Shown: positions 47,099 through 59,500 of the stretch, one piece after another
Position numbering within the stretch: position 1 is the first letter of the stretch
Layout: every line of letters begins with the position of its first letter
Assembly (NCBI RefSeq): GCF_035083965.1
Contig: NC_089730.1
Span: forward strand, 19,634,742-19,698,741
Source: Branchiostoma lanceolatum
Lineage: Eukaryota > Chordata > Leptocardii > Amphioxiformes > Branchiostomatidae
DNA: 64,000 bases
Direction of reading: 5' to 3'
Notes under the pieces: model-generated
The model's database searches: none
What the model was told of the DNA's origin: nothing
What the model saw: the letters and a program-made list of their open reading frames with translations, nothing else
Position numbers and translations under genes: made by a program

Positions 47099-49595
47099 CT
47101 ACTTTGGTCTGTTCTCCTTATCAAACATGTTCTTGAGCAGATCTCGCTGACTTGCACCGTTCTTAAACAGCCTCATCTTGAGCGAAGGTTTGGGGGGAGA
47201 CGGGAGTTTGTTCTCCTCATCACTGGTACAGAGGAAGCTGCTGCTGGTGTCTACGGATGAGGCTAGAGAAACATCACAGAAACTGTTACAAACTTTTATA
47301 TAAATGTACAGCTAAGCTATAAGTAATACAGTGCAATCAATGGTTTTAGCTATTTGGGAGGAGATGGGAGTTTGTTCTCATCATCACTGGTACAGAGGAA
47401 GCTGCTGCTGGTGTCTAACGATGAGGCTAGAGAAACATCACACAAAATGTTACAAACTTTTACATAAATGTACAGCTAAGCTATAAGTAATACAGAGCAA
47501 TCAATGGTTTGGGAGGAGACGGGAGTTTGTTCTCATCATCACTGGTACAGAGGAAACTGCTGCTGGTCTCAAGCGATGAGGCTAGAGAAACAGTAAATAA
47601 ACATTACAATCTTTGCCACAAATCTGCAGTACACCTACATGTAAATTACATAGGAAATGAGAACTGCTGATGTTTCTATGACCGTCTGTCATCTTCTCCC
47701 TGAACTCTGGCAGGTTGGCTGCTACATGTACAAAATTCTGCAGACTTAGAGGTTCTGCAGACTAAATGATGGCAGCAAAAAATAGGACTGAGCCTGCAGC
47801 CAACAGTTAACACTACTGCAGAATCCTGCAGTCAGCCAAATGTTCACCAACCTGTAACAGCTGCTGAAGAATTTTGCAGATTGAGAGATGTAAGCTTAAG
47901 GTGGCTGCATTTTAATGGGTTAAGGGTTAAGCCTGCAGCCAACAGTACACAATGCTGCTTCCTGACTGCAGAATCCTGCAGTCAGCCACATGTTCACCCA
48001 CCTGTAGCAGCAGTAGTCTGTCCCGATGCAGAAGGCTGTGGTTCCTCCAGCAAGAATTCGGGCAGGTTGGCTGCTACAGAATTCTTCAGACTTAGACAGT
48101 TAGAGGTACAATGATGGCTACAAAAATTCCATTTTGAGCCTGCACCCAACAAAATCCAGTGACCCACCTGTAGCAGCTGCAGCCTGCCCTGATGACGAGG
48201 GCTGTGGTTCCTCCAATAGAAACTCCGGCAGGTTGGCGGGGTTGAAGCAGCAGGTTTTCCTGTGGGACGTCAGCAGCTCAAGCTTCCCGATGAACTCACA
48301 TCCCAGCTTTCTGAATGGACAGGCCACCTGCACAGTTTTAACGAAATAAATAAATGTGTCCATAGATGAATGTTAGACATCAACATAATAAGATAAATAT
48401 TTAGGCCAAATAACAGTTTGCTCAAGCAACTTGATATGATTTTGGAAACTCATCATATCCAGTTGCTTTAGTTTAACCGTTATTTGGCACAAATGTTTAG
48501 GTTGTTTTAAAAATTTCCAGCATAATTGTTAGCCTCCGTTGGCTACATAATTGTGGATCCACTGACTCGAATGACTGCAGTTTTCAATTGTTACAAAACC
48601 TTTTGCTACTAATATACTGTACCTCTATAATGGAAAAACAAAGAAAAGAAAAAAAGGAAGAAATTGCAGTCATTTACTCACCATGTGGTCTCCAATAATG
48701 TTTGCAAGAATGAAGTCATAGTGGAGGTCCTTTTCTCGAACAGGTCTCCTAGATGTTAGATGAAAAGTTTTGTTTTAATTTACTGAACAATAAGAATTAT
48801 CTATAGTACATATCTATATAGTATATATGTAAATAAATATATTACCGGTACTAACTCACTAAATTCACTTGTCCTGTCCTTTGCACACACAAATTCAGTT
48901 GTTTATGTTCCTTAGCGCCTTTATTTCCCCTTTGTTTTATTTGTACCGGGCACTCGTGTTGTATCTAACCCATGCTCAACTGCTGATAATCTCAGATATG
49001 AGGCTAAGAAGTAAAGAAGAAGTACAAAACTGAGACATACAATAACATGTAGTCTACTCTTATAATCAATTTATCTTGTACTGTTAGTTCTAGGGTATCG
49101 ACAGATGTCCCAGTTGTTGAAGATCCTCACCTGTCTTCAGGACAAGTCTTGCTTGTGCGTAACCAGGCCACAATGCACTGTAAAACAGAATAGTGGTGTT
49201 TGAACAAGTACAACGCCGTTAACAATGAGCATGTCTATTCAGTGAATTTGTGACAACCATATACTTGCTCCTTTGATTCATGGTTTTTGTCTATAAACTT
49301 GTACAGTGTCCGATATTCATCATGGTGTCAAATTGAGTGAGAAATGTTTTTGTTTTTTGTCTGTTTACCTGTTTACAGTAGCTGTGCCCGCACGGCGCCC
49401 GTTGCGGCTCCTTGAAGACGTCTTGACAGATGGAGCAGTAGAGGTGTTCACTTACGGACTCGGGGTTCAGGAAGTACCTGCAACAGGACCAAATAAACGA
49501 AATACATGTAGATTCATATTGTAGCAGTAAGATGAGATCATAGTAAGACCTAAGAATAATTGTGTTCACGCACATACATGATACACGCACGCAGG

Positions 49596-49635
<40 letters not shown>

Positions 49636-50086
49636 AACACACACACGCAAACACATACTAGTACACACATGGATATATTATGATGACATATCGGAGAAAA
49701 AATTTTGTTGTTGTTGTTGTCCTCGCTTAACGTCTATTATATCGCTAGACATGCTCTTGGTGCTGGCCTGCTGGGTTTTATCGCATGGTTCAGTTACGAG
49801 TCAATTGTCTCTCTAGGTATTTAACTCTTGCCATGGTGACTGAAAAATCATTCAAGGTATTAATTATTCAACCTACGACTACGGGCCGGGTACGAGAGTA
49901 TCGTATCTGAATAAAAACTTGATAGCCAACGTAGAGTAGAGTAGAGTAGAATTTTCGGTCAGGTAGGACTGTTCCAGTTTAGACCGCTCTTCATTGTTGA
50001 ATTCCAATTCACTCAACGTACCTTTCTTCTTCCTCTTGATTTGAGTCCACACCTTCTTCGTCCCCTCTTGCTCTCTTCCTCGACAT
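47099..50086 (-). CDS. RING finger plus TRAF-type zinc-finger protein (probable E3 ubiquitin ligase)
   Basis: Exons, read on the minus strand: 50086-50022, 49477-49369, 49177-49131, 48748-48682, 48327-48168, 48070-48002, 47718-47683 (least certain, weak donor gtcata) and 47262-47099. All junctions keep phase and give about 238 residues. Residues 1-21 are charged. The RING spans 36-73 with ligands C36, C39, C51, H53, C56, C59, C70 and D73; the final Asp in CPEDR is the C3HC3D form seen in RNF41 and LNX-type proteins. A TRAF-type zinc finger follows at C99, C106, H118 and C122. The tail is Ser/Pro-rich and ends KENRPK. Substrate is unknown and I do not assign an orthologue. The exon 5 tail and the last exon are duplicated locally. 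The gene is divergent from snapin. Confidence 0.75.
47338..47581 (-). CDS. Two extra copies of the terminal exon
   Basis: The last exon (acceptor at 47262/47263) has two upstream relatives starting at 47426 and 47581. All begin ctag/CCTCATC in phase 1 and encode SSxxTSSSFLCTSD(D/E)ENKLPSPPK. The 47426 copy stops right after PSPPK; the 47581 copy runs about 8 residues further to its own stop. Spacing is 155 and 164 bp. They could be alternative last exons with shorter tails, or silent duplicates. Confidence 0.55.
48002..48070 (-). CDS. Duplicated exon 5 tail used as possible in-frame exon 6
   Basis: ANLPEFLLEEPQPS...AAT from the end of exon 5 (48238-48168) is repeated here as a 69-base, phase-1 exon with its own acceptor (gtagcag) and donor (acag/gtgggt). 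It adds 23 residues whether spliced in or out. The surrounding intron words (cctgcagtcagcca, tgttcacc) are also repeated around 47830 and 47990. Confidence 0.6.
49590..49650. repeat. (CA)n microsatellite in RING gene intron 1
   Basis: About 20 ca units followed by gcaaacacac interruptions. The inverted copy near 63163-63215 has the same length and interruptions. Confidence 0.95.
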
Positions 50087-50460
50087 ATTTCAGACTAAAT
50101 ATTCGACCTAAAAGTCTTGAAAATAGTAAAATGACAGGTCCAAAACATACAAATGCTTGGGGCTTCTTTCAACAAGTTTGAAATTCGTGCAACTATGTTA
50201 CGCATGCGCACTTGACGCAGCTACAACGGCAGAACGCAAAGTATCGCTCAAAAATACATAGGTACACAGTACTACACACTATAAAAGAAACGGAAATAAT
50301 ACAATCAAACAATACATTTTTCTATCCTGTTAAATATTTGAAACTAGAAGTATGTATATTATGTTTAGAATTCGGGTAACTGTAGCCAAACTCCGTTATA
50401 TTGCGATTTGATGTGGTCATCAACAAACTTTGACCTGATAACGACCTTTGACCCTACAAG
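50087..50460. promoter_or_regulatory. Shared bidirectional promoter, RING gene and snapin
   Basis: Only 374 bp separate the two divergent start codons. An NRF1-like palindrome, cgcatgcgca, lies at 50201-50210. The snapin start codon sits inside a YY1-like word, caagatggcgg (50457-50467). There is no TATA box in the expected position on either side. Compact head-to-head pairs with such sites usually drive housekeeping expression. Confidence 0.65.
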
Positions 50461-51962
50461 ATGGCGGACAGTGACGGAATTTTGGTGAGTCCGGCTCCAG
50501 GTGAGATTAGAGACGCGCTGGCGGACGGCATGATGAGGCTCCTCCGGCCAGCCGTGGAAGAACTGGACGAGAGAGTCCGAGGCGTAAGGTTAGCGTGGTT
50601 TTCTGGCTCTAGGTGTTGTTGTTAGGCCGCAATGTGCCCCTGTTTTAGTCAAGGTTCCCCCGCTTGAACAAAGCAGGTGATAGTCACATGATGTTTTTGT
50701 TGTCATTGGGCCACTTAAATTCAATTCGTTGGTTCTACTTCTGGAATGTAAAAGAACAAAGGTACACAAGAAAAACAACTTGACAAAAAAGCCTGGGGCT
50801 GATCCGTGATTTGTTTTTATCACTGTCAGTCACAAACAGTCTGTATAGCAAAGAAATGACTTGGTGATGCCCAAGTATATGAATGATGATAATGATGAAA
50901 TATGTGTGTGTTTACTCACTTTATCCATCCCACAGACAGAGCCAGTTGGAGCTGAGAGAACAGATAGATGGTTTATGTGGAGGTGAGTGTGAGTTGTGTG
51001 AGTCTGTGACCTATATAGTACAAAGGATTCATGTCTCAATTTTGAGACGAAAGAGAGATGTCATCCCGATTTTAAAACCAATTAAAGAAACAAAGTTTTC
51101 TTAAATCTGCACTAGATATCTACTAGTACTAGTATATGACAGTCAGTTGACAAAGAGCTCGAACCTACCTAACCAAAGCCTCTACTCTATATACAGAATG
51201 ATGTTTTTATATGTATTCCTTCCCAAACTTGAGACCCTTAGTCCAGTGTTTAATTGATGATAAAATTTTCTTTTTTCTTCTTCACAGAGTTGAAGAAGAT
51301 TAACGAGGAGCAGCAGGTCCCGGTAGATTTGGAGCCGTACGTGAAGAAACTGATGAACGCTCGCAGGAGAGTCATGGTGGTCAACAACATCCTGCAGAAC
51401 GCTCAGGTATGATGGTCATATCATCTTTACCCCAAAAGAGACACTAATATTTTCAGTTTTGAACATATCTTCTGGTCACTTTTGCTTTCATATAGTCCCA
51501 AGGTTGTTTGTGGATCCCACATGCATGCTATCATATGAAACTTCAAACTTGGCTTGGCAACCACCTTCAGTCACAAGCCACATTGAAAGTTAAAACAGTC
51601 CCTTCCAATTTTCGATAGGCAACCCCACCATGTCCTCAAAAATCATCTGTACTCAGCAACCATTTTCCTCTGTCCCTTTTGTGGTTACTGAATCCATGTT
51701 TGACTGTATTTATGACTGCCTGGCTAATTCATACTGGATGAACAGTTACAGTTTCAAACTTTCACCCACAATGTTACTTGAATAAACATGTTCCATTTTA
51801 CATTTGGCATATTTATGTATGTCATGATGTAAAAAACTATGGACTTGTTCTTTTTCCACCCCCACACAGGAGAGACTTGGTAGACTCCACCAGAGCGTTT
51901 CCCGGGAAACCGCAAGAAGAAAAGCCCTTCTGGAACCTCCTAACGCTGGACCGGTCATGTGA
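50461..51962 (+). CDS. snapin: Snapin (SNARE-associated protein, BLOC-1/BORC subunit)
   Basis: Four exons: 50461-50588, 50936-50982, 51288-51406 and 51870-51962, all with GT-AG junctions in phase, give 128 residues (human about 136). Conserved features are LRPAVEELDERV (helix one), QLELREQIDGL across the exon 1/2/3 joins, then LEPYVKKLMNARRRV (73-87) and NNILQNAQERL (91-101), which match the human protein almost residue for residue. Snapin is a small coiled-coil subunit of BLOC-1 and BORC, acting in lysosome-related organelle biogenesis, lysosome positioning and synaptic vesicle fusion. The N-terminal 15 residues are unlike the human ones. The C-terminus is short (PPNAGPVM). The start is fixed by the in-frame ATGGCGGAC just after caag. 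Confidence 0.95.
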
Positions 51963-53502
51963 TCTATCATCCCAACATCATCATCATCATCATCATCATC
52001 ATTGACCAGTGGTCTACACGTAGTTCTCATAAGCCAACTCATTGATATAGTTGTATTGATAGTGAAAAATCTAATGAGTTATAAATTACCAATACAAGTA
52101 TACATGTACATTGTAGTGTAATACGTGTATTCAGTGTTTATGAAATGAACAGCCTTCATGTAAAGTCGATTGGTTTGTTGACTACTTTATTCAGGAAGAA
52201 TATACTATTATATAATATAGCAAGAATAACTTGCAGCCTGTCAATTGATCAATTGCCCTGCACCGATTCAATTTTGTTCGGTATTATATTATCTTATATA
52301 TCTTACTATTCTGGCACAACCATATTCATAAATCTATAATGTTATCAAACAGCCACTTTGAAGATGAATGTGTACAATTTGGTCCTTTTTTCTAAACATA
52401 AACTTAATATGTAGCAAAAAACAACAATGTTGCATAATCTTGCTACTTTGTTACTTTATGTTGGGTGTTTAAAATATTTCAAGGATATTTGAATGATAAT
52501 TATGTTGCTGATATAATATAATGATATTGAAAAAGCAACTTTTCAGTCTAGCTATAAATCAATTCAAGGAACTAGCTATAAATGAAAGTTGTTATAAGAG
52601 TCTTGATATGTATTCGTCCAACAACAATCTCAAATCAAACTTAACACTTTGCTACATTATGGCACAATCCATAGAATAGTATAATTTCTTTTCAAAAGAT
52701 CAACCCATCACTCATTTTACGCCAACAGAAATAAAAATCAAACCATACTAGAATCAAATTGCATACAGTACAGCTCAACCCATAAAATAGTAAATGATTT
52801 CTTTTTAAAAATTCAAAAGATAAGAATACTTTACAATCATAATAAACTCATTGCTATTTTTATGCAAACAAAGAGATAAAAATCAAACCATATAACAAGG
52901 ACATCCTATATAATGTCCTTGCATATAACTAGAGTCTTCTCATACGTGTCTTATTATATAAACATTTATGTAGATATAGTTGTAAATATCATTGTATCTT
53001 TACCTTGGAATGTTAATGTTCAGTTACTGTTAGTAGCAGCTTTGTCATATGATGCATTATTAGCATTTACCCAAATTACATGACAGCAGTTAATAGTGAT
53101 CTGAATTAAGTACATCAGCTTACTTCAAGTTATCTCAAACCTTACACCAGAAGGTTAAGTATGCCAAGTCTAGCATAAGATTCTTTAAAATACAGCTTCT
53201 GAAGAGTTTTACATACTACAGTTTTGCAGATCCAAAAGCTTCATGTGCACTAAAACACACTCACTATCACTATCCGGGTTTGTCTATTGTTCCCAATCTC
53301 ACAAGGGTTAGACATGCTTACAGATAGACATGCATATTTGCTTATCTAAAAATAAGACCAGTAGGTTTAAAACTGGTGTAAGGCTTCAGTATTTCTTGAG
53401 ACCTACATGATTGTACGGTAACAGTTACTGTGAGGTCGTTCCATTAATGCTGTCTGATTGGTGGACCTGCCGGCTGTGTTGTGAATTCTCTCGTTGCTTG
53501 TC
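51963..53502. other. Convergent 3' regions of snapin and uricase
   Basis: Snapin (plus) and uricase (minus) point at each other here. The stretch is AT-rich and presumably holds both 3' UTRs. A (CAT)n tract occurs within the snapin end at 51975-52003. I see no further exon and cannot fix polyadenylation sites; candidate aataaa words on the plus strand occur near 52731 and 52842. Confidence 0.6.
51975..52003. repeat. (CAT)n microsatellite in snapin 3' UTR
   Basis: About nine cat units begin 13 bases after the snapin stop codon. Confidence 0.95.
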
Positions 53503-56500
53503 TCACAGCTTGGCGGTTGTTTTACGCCTAATGGCAGCATGGATGATGCCCGATGGCTTGTCAACTGGCATCAGGACCTATTTGGGAAGTGGGGAGACGG
53601 GAAATACTATTTTTGATGCTAAACAAATTATTTGGTGAGAAACATATGATCCATTGCTCACGAAATCATGTGTTCCATAACCATTACATGACATCACAGA
53701 ACCAGTGGATTGCTCATTCCTTGACAAAGGCTGGAGCTGATCAGTTAAAAATTTGTCCAATTTTTGTGTTGGCAATTGCAGTTCAACTTTGATTCAGAAT
53801 TACTTCTACCAAGTGAACACACTCAGATGAACTTTCAAGGGATAGATTACACTTGTGTTTCACCTAAGTCTATGATAGGGTGTGGATCATACAAGTGTAG
53901 GTTTCAGTACATGTCTCAGAATCCAATACATCTTTTCTGGAACAACTCTTCAACCATGCTGCAGAATTTAACAACTCAAAAATCATTCTCTGACCTCATC
54001 TTTGTTGTCCAGCCCAAACTTGGACAAGTCCACATTGAAGTTGTGCACATTGGGCATCGTCATCTCTATTTCAGTGATCTGGGAACAAAAATAGATGGTA
54101 CGTTAATGATGGTTAGCCATCCAGGTAGAACATTTCATAACACAAAATGAATCAAGCAACTGGACAAAATTTCAAAAGAGTCAGACATTTCAGATAGGAT
54201 CCAATAACATTCTCAGGCACTGATAAAAGATAGTGGTTGCTATCTAAAACATATGGCTCTTAAGACAAAGAGAATTTATTCTGTTGCTTGATTAACTTAA
54301 ACTTCTATAATTATGTATAATATAACAACAAAAGGTGTGAACATAAAGGTCACAAACATGTAACAGTAAAGGCAGGTAATTTCTCGTACTGCCAGCTGCA
54401 GTATATTACATCATAGACAAAGCATGTGGTCACTGCCTTATCATATTAATGACTCACCTGTGGTACTCGGGCTAAGATTACACACTCAGCATCATACAGA
54501 GTCTTCTGTACAGAGTACGGGACTGTGGTACTTACCTGTGGTACTCGGCCTAAGATCTCACACTCAGCATCATACAGAGTCTTCTGCACAGAGTACGGGA
54601 CTGTGGTACTTACCTGTGGTACTCGGCCTAAGATCTCGCACTCAGCATCATACAGAGTCTTCTGCACAGAGGCAGAGAACACTCCTGTGGAAGGGGGGCC
54701 GGCAAACTCCTCTAGGATGGTGGACTTTGCAGTGTTCCTGGGAAAAAAATTAATGTAGAGGTTAAAAGTTTTTCGTCCTTCTCTGAAGTCAGATTTATTT
54801 ATTATAATAAGTACAGACGAAGCCACTTAATTGCACCTCGGATAAACGCACCTTCCATTTAATCGCACCGAATCCCAATATCCAAAACCGGTTCCCATTC
54901 ACTGCATTGTTAGTGACTCCGCATATCTGCACCGCGCATGGTCACCAATGCCGGATAACTGCACCAATTTTTTTCAAAAATCCTCGACAAGTTAACTGAA
55001 AAGGTGCGCTAAAATCGGCAAACGTGGTACAAATGAGCCGATACCTGCCGGTGTAAAGGCGCAATACTGCCAATATGTTTAAAACTGTTTTGAGTAACAA
55101 AAGAAGGCGGTCTCCATTGACAGTTGATAGGAATCGTATGGGAGGTCCCGTAATCAGTAACCAAGTTTTAGTTTCAATTCCTAGTTTCATGGCGGTACAT
55201 GATTTACGTAAATCGACAACTGCACTCTACGTAATGTAACACCAAGGAGGTTGGTAACACAGAAACTGTTATCACATGAGTGGCATGACGATGTTTCAGA
55301 ATGCCTCCCCTGTAACATTACGTGTGTTGACTTGTAATGCGGTAGATCGCATGGAAAAATGAAAGAATGCAAAATCTTTTAAAACAGGTTCGTAGTCATT
55401 TTTCAGCAAAGGGTCAATAAATAAAGTTAATAACTGAATAATTTCGTCTGTTTTCTTTGTGCTAGTGTTTCTGACTAACAATACACCCCCTCGCCCATGG
55501 TGGTGCGGTCCAGCTGGGCATTTCGCATAATTGCACCAGCCGGATAATTGCACCAAAAACGCTGACAAATGGGTGGTGCAGTTAAGCGGATTCTACTGTA
55601 CATGTTATTTTTGCTCAAAACATGTTGGGCTATCAATACACTACCGATAGGAGTATCAGTATCTGTATAGGTGGTTATAACTGCCCATTATAATCCAATA
55701 TTGGATACTAACACTACAACATTTGGCAAACAAACTATGCCTTATGCTGTAACCAATACAAGTTTGGTGCCAACAAAAGGCTACGTTTTGTACTTCAGCA
55801 GGCAGAAAGGAAAACTGTAAAAGATAACTGGAGATGAGCCTACCATGCAGCATCGAAGTCTAGTCTCTTCGGAGTGCTGTTGGGAATTTTTAGTTAATTT
55901 TCTCCCTGCTGCCTTACCCTGCTACCAATACAAATATGGTACCAAAAGGTTTCTTCAGCTAATAGACAAGGAAAACTACAAACTTAAGGTGAACTGCTTG
56001 TGAGCCTACCATGCAGCATCGAAGTCCAGCCCCTTCAGCGTTGCGTACTTCCACCTGCTGTACACGACCGTCTCGAGACACCTGTCATCAACCTCAGGCA
56101 GGCTGGTGTACCTGTGTGTTTGTTTGTTTGTTTGTTTTATTTGCACAAGAAGAAAGTACAGATACATAATACAATGGATAAAACAGGTGCAGGAGGAGGG
56201 AAAAACGTATATATCTTATACTAGGCCCTCCTGTATACTAATAAAGATTGATTATAATCGATAAATGATACAGTAAAGGAGTACATAGAATGTAATAACG
56301 TTACAATAAGGACGATCAGAAAATTTTGCATAAATTAAGATAAGAACTGGATATATGAGGCTACTACAGGGGGCTCGGATGGCTTATGAGACGGGTTTTC
56401 AGGACACTTACCTGTCTCTGATGAACCCTTTAAACGCCGACTGGGTCGTCTTCAGGATCTTCATGTCCTTCAGGCCGGCATGAACCACTGGTGTTCCTGA

Positions 56501-59500
56501 AGAGAGAAGTACCAGACAAAAAAGGAAAAGTCCCTGTAATCTCGGAAATTCAAGTGATCAGAATGCATGTAATTAATACACTTTCCTTTCCCTCAGTACA
56601 TGTATTCTATTATTACAGTTTACTTGGTATCAGAATATAGTCAAACCTGCATTCCGCACCACTAGAAAACGGTTGCTGAAGACAGGTGGTTGCTGGATTA
56701 GGACAGAGTAGAGTTAAATGTATGAAATGGATATGGGACTGTTTTATTCTAGGGTCCCATTTCCAAAGCTTTTTGCAATTTAAAAAAAAATTGAATTGTA
56801 ATGGAACTCTAAAACCACACACTGACATGCCTAAACATTTATGGTATAATGGCTTGTTGTCTAAATAAGCTTGCATCTTTCTTTATTTTCTTCAGGTCAC
56901 CTTTCTTATCATTTCCCTAAAAGTGCGAGCAGCAACAATTTGTTACAGTTCAAGTGAGCACAAAGCCTGACACAGAAGTTTGCTATATAGTTGGGAGACT
57001 CTACATGTATGTCTTATTGTTGATTCTCTGCCAAAAAGCCAATAGCTCACACTAACTCTTTCTGCCACCAGGGCACACACAAAGAGAGTGAACGAAGACA
57101 TTTTAATCAGGAGGCTTGTAGAACAGACACGGTAGAGCGGATACAGTATAAATCAAAAGGCTGGTGGCAATAAAGGTGAGGTCTACTCAGATTTCTAACC
57201 CAACTTTTCTGGCTTGCTCCATGATTTCTGACAAGAAGCCAATCCCTCACACTTATTCTTATTGCCACTACAGCAAGCACAATGAGCTACAGAAATAGAC
57301 TTTTGATCTTATACATTGTAACAGTCACAGCAGCGCAGATACAATATAAGTCTGAGCACTTAAAAACTTCCAAATGGTATTTTCAGAGTCACCTTGACTA
57401 GCCTTCTCCATGATTTTTGAAAAAAAGCCAATCGCTCACACTTATTCTTACTGCCACTATAGCAGGTACAATGAGCTGCAGAGTCAGTGTAATGCAATTG
57501 ATTATGTAAAAGGCACAATAAACCAGAATTTGCAATTAAGGCTACCACTTTAAAACTTTCAGGTGATACTGTAAGTCCACCTTTCCTGTGCTCCAAGGAA
57601 CAGATTAGCACAGGGTAGACAGACAATCCAAAATATGACAATCTTTGTAATTTCAGCTCAACAAATCTGCTTGGAGATTAGAACATACAGCCAGGTACGG
57701 GTGAGATGTAGAAACTTTTAGGTAAAGCAGCCAACCTCGGACAAGAGAACAAGCATGACGCTTTTTCATTAGCTAGTACATGTAGTGGACTGTGGCTTCA
57801 CTACGGCTTGAGTATTTAGCTACTAGTATAAGCACAGTGGGTCACCCAAACTCTTCTTGATAAGTGTGTTGAATTCTTTTACATGCAGAGATTTGAGGCC
57901 ATAAGCTCCCTCATACACGGAGCCAGCGGCTTTATGTCTCCATCCAATAGGAGGCTGTAACTCTTTTCCAGTCGCGTCCAGGCCTGGTACAGGTGAGATG
58001 GGTGAGATGTACTCGGGTGCGTGACTCACCTTTCCTGGCCTGCTCCACGTTACAGAACCTCACGGCGTCTGGAGTCATGATGAAGGCGTGGGCGTGGTCT
58101 TGTCCTCCCTGGGAAGAAGAAAACAGGATCTAAGAAAACCTGTTTCAAGCTGCAGCAGTTACACATGCAGGGTGTGACAAAGTCTAGTTCAAGCTATAAA
58201 ATTGGGGAGATTTTAAAGACTGTAAGTTTCTTTATTTTTAACAATTTAAGATAGACTCTTGTGAAGTATTGTTTCTGTTCATTTTTGGCCATAAAATTTT
58301 TCCAATAAAGGGAACAGAGATGGACAATAGTACTAAAAAATTGATCTATTACACTGTACTAGTATATGCCTGCTTAAACGATGATCTATAGCATGCACTC
58401 TGAGTCAGTGATTTAAAATCAGGCCAAATTCATGGACTCTGATGATGTACCTTCACTCTTCACTCAAGAAGAGGAAAGCAATATACCTGCAGATAATCAC
58501 ATACCTGTCCAGTAACAAAGTGATAAATGATAAAAATGATGACCTACTGTTTTCATCCTCCTCCAGGGTGCCATGGTAACGGCAACCTTCACCCTGGTGA
58601 CGTGGGAGAAACTGGACAGGAAGTGGTGACACAGGTCCAGTCCAAATTGCTCGGGAGTGGTCACCTGGATACACACCACAAACAAGTAAACAAACAAACA
58701 ATAATATAACAATAACGCTGATACTGATGCCATGGGTGACACAGGTCCATGCAGCTCAAACTGCTCTGGAGTGGTCACCTGAACAAACATCCCATATAAA
58801 CATCACAATGAGTTAGTTAATTAGTTAATTGAATGTTCATTAGTAACCAGTGATCGAAGATAAAGGGGCAAAAACATACACTCATTCGTGGAGATAAATA
58901 TGGTAGCAAACCACGTAAATCTGACACAAAGATCACAGGTTAGGTGAAACCCTGCTTATGTTCAATTTACTCCCTTTAGCATAAGCCTATTTTGTTAGAT
59001 AGTGTGGTTTTACTCCAAAAATGGACATTTTCACTTAAAGCTTTAACTTCACGGAACGGATGTGTGAAGGAATCTTAAATAATTACAATAGGTCTTTCAC
59101 GGTGATGATAAGTTCACGGTACAGAGGTGACCGTGAAAACAGTGAACATAAAGTTACAATCACAGAAACAAGAATTACAGTATATTAATTAATATTTATT
59201 GATAGTTAACTCCACCCTGTCCTCAACAACCACCAGTGCCTTTGAATTCAGTGGTTGCTGAATCCAGGTTTGAATGTATATATCACACCAAGTACGTTAT
59301 TTATTTTAGATTTAAACTCACCCCTTTAGTTTTAGCCAGTGCGTAGACTGTGTTCTTCTGTGTGTCTGTGGCGATGATGTCACTGTTGTCTCCATGGAGG
59401 TAGTCCTTCTGACTGGTCAGGGTCAGGCTGGTGCACACCTGTAGGAATATCATTGTAACAATTAGCAAGTTATAATAAGACGGGTTTCTTCTATTTTAAA

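Noticed and set aside
49291..49668. 125-codon minus ORF starting with a Val-Cys run (and its twin at 63145-63522)
   Set aside because: The start lies in the CA/GT microsatellite of intron 1. Only the segment 49369-49477 is exon; the rest is intron read-through.
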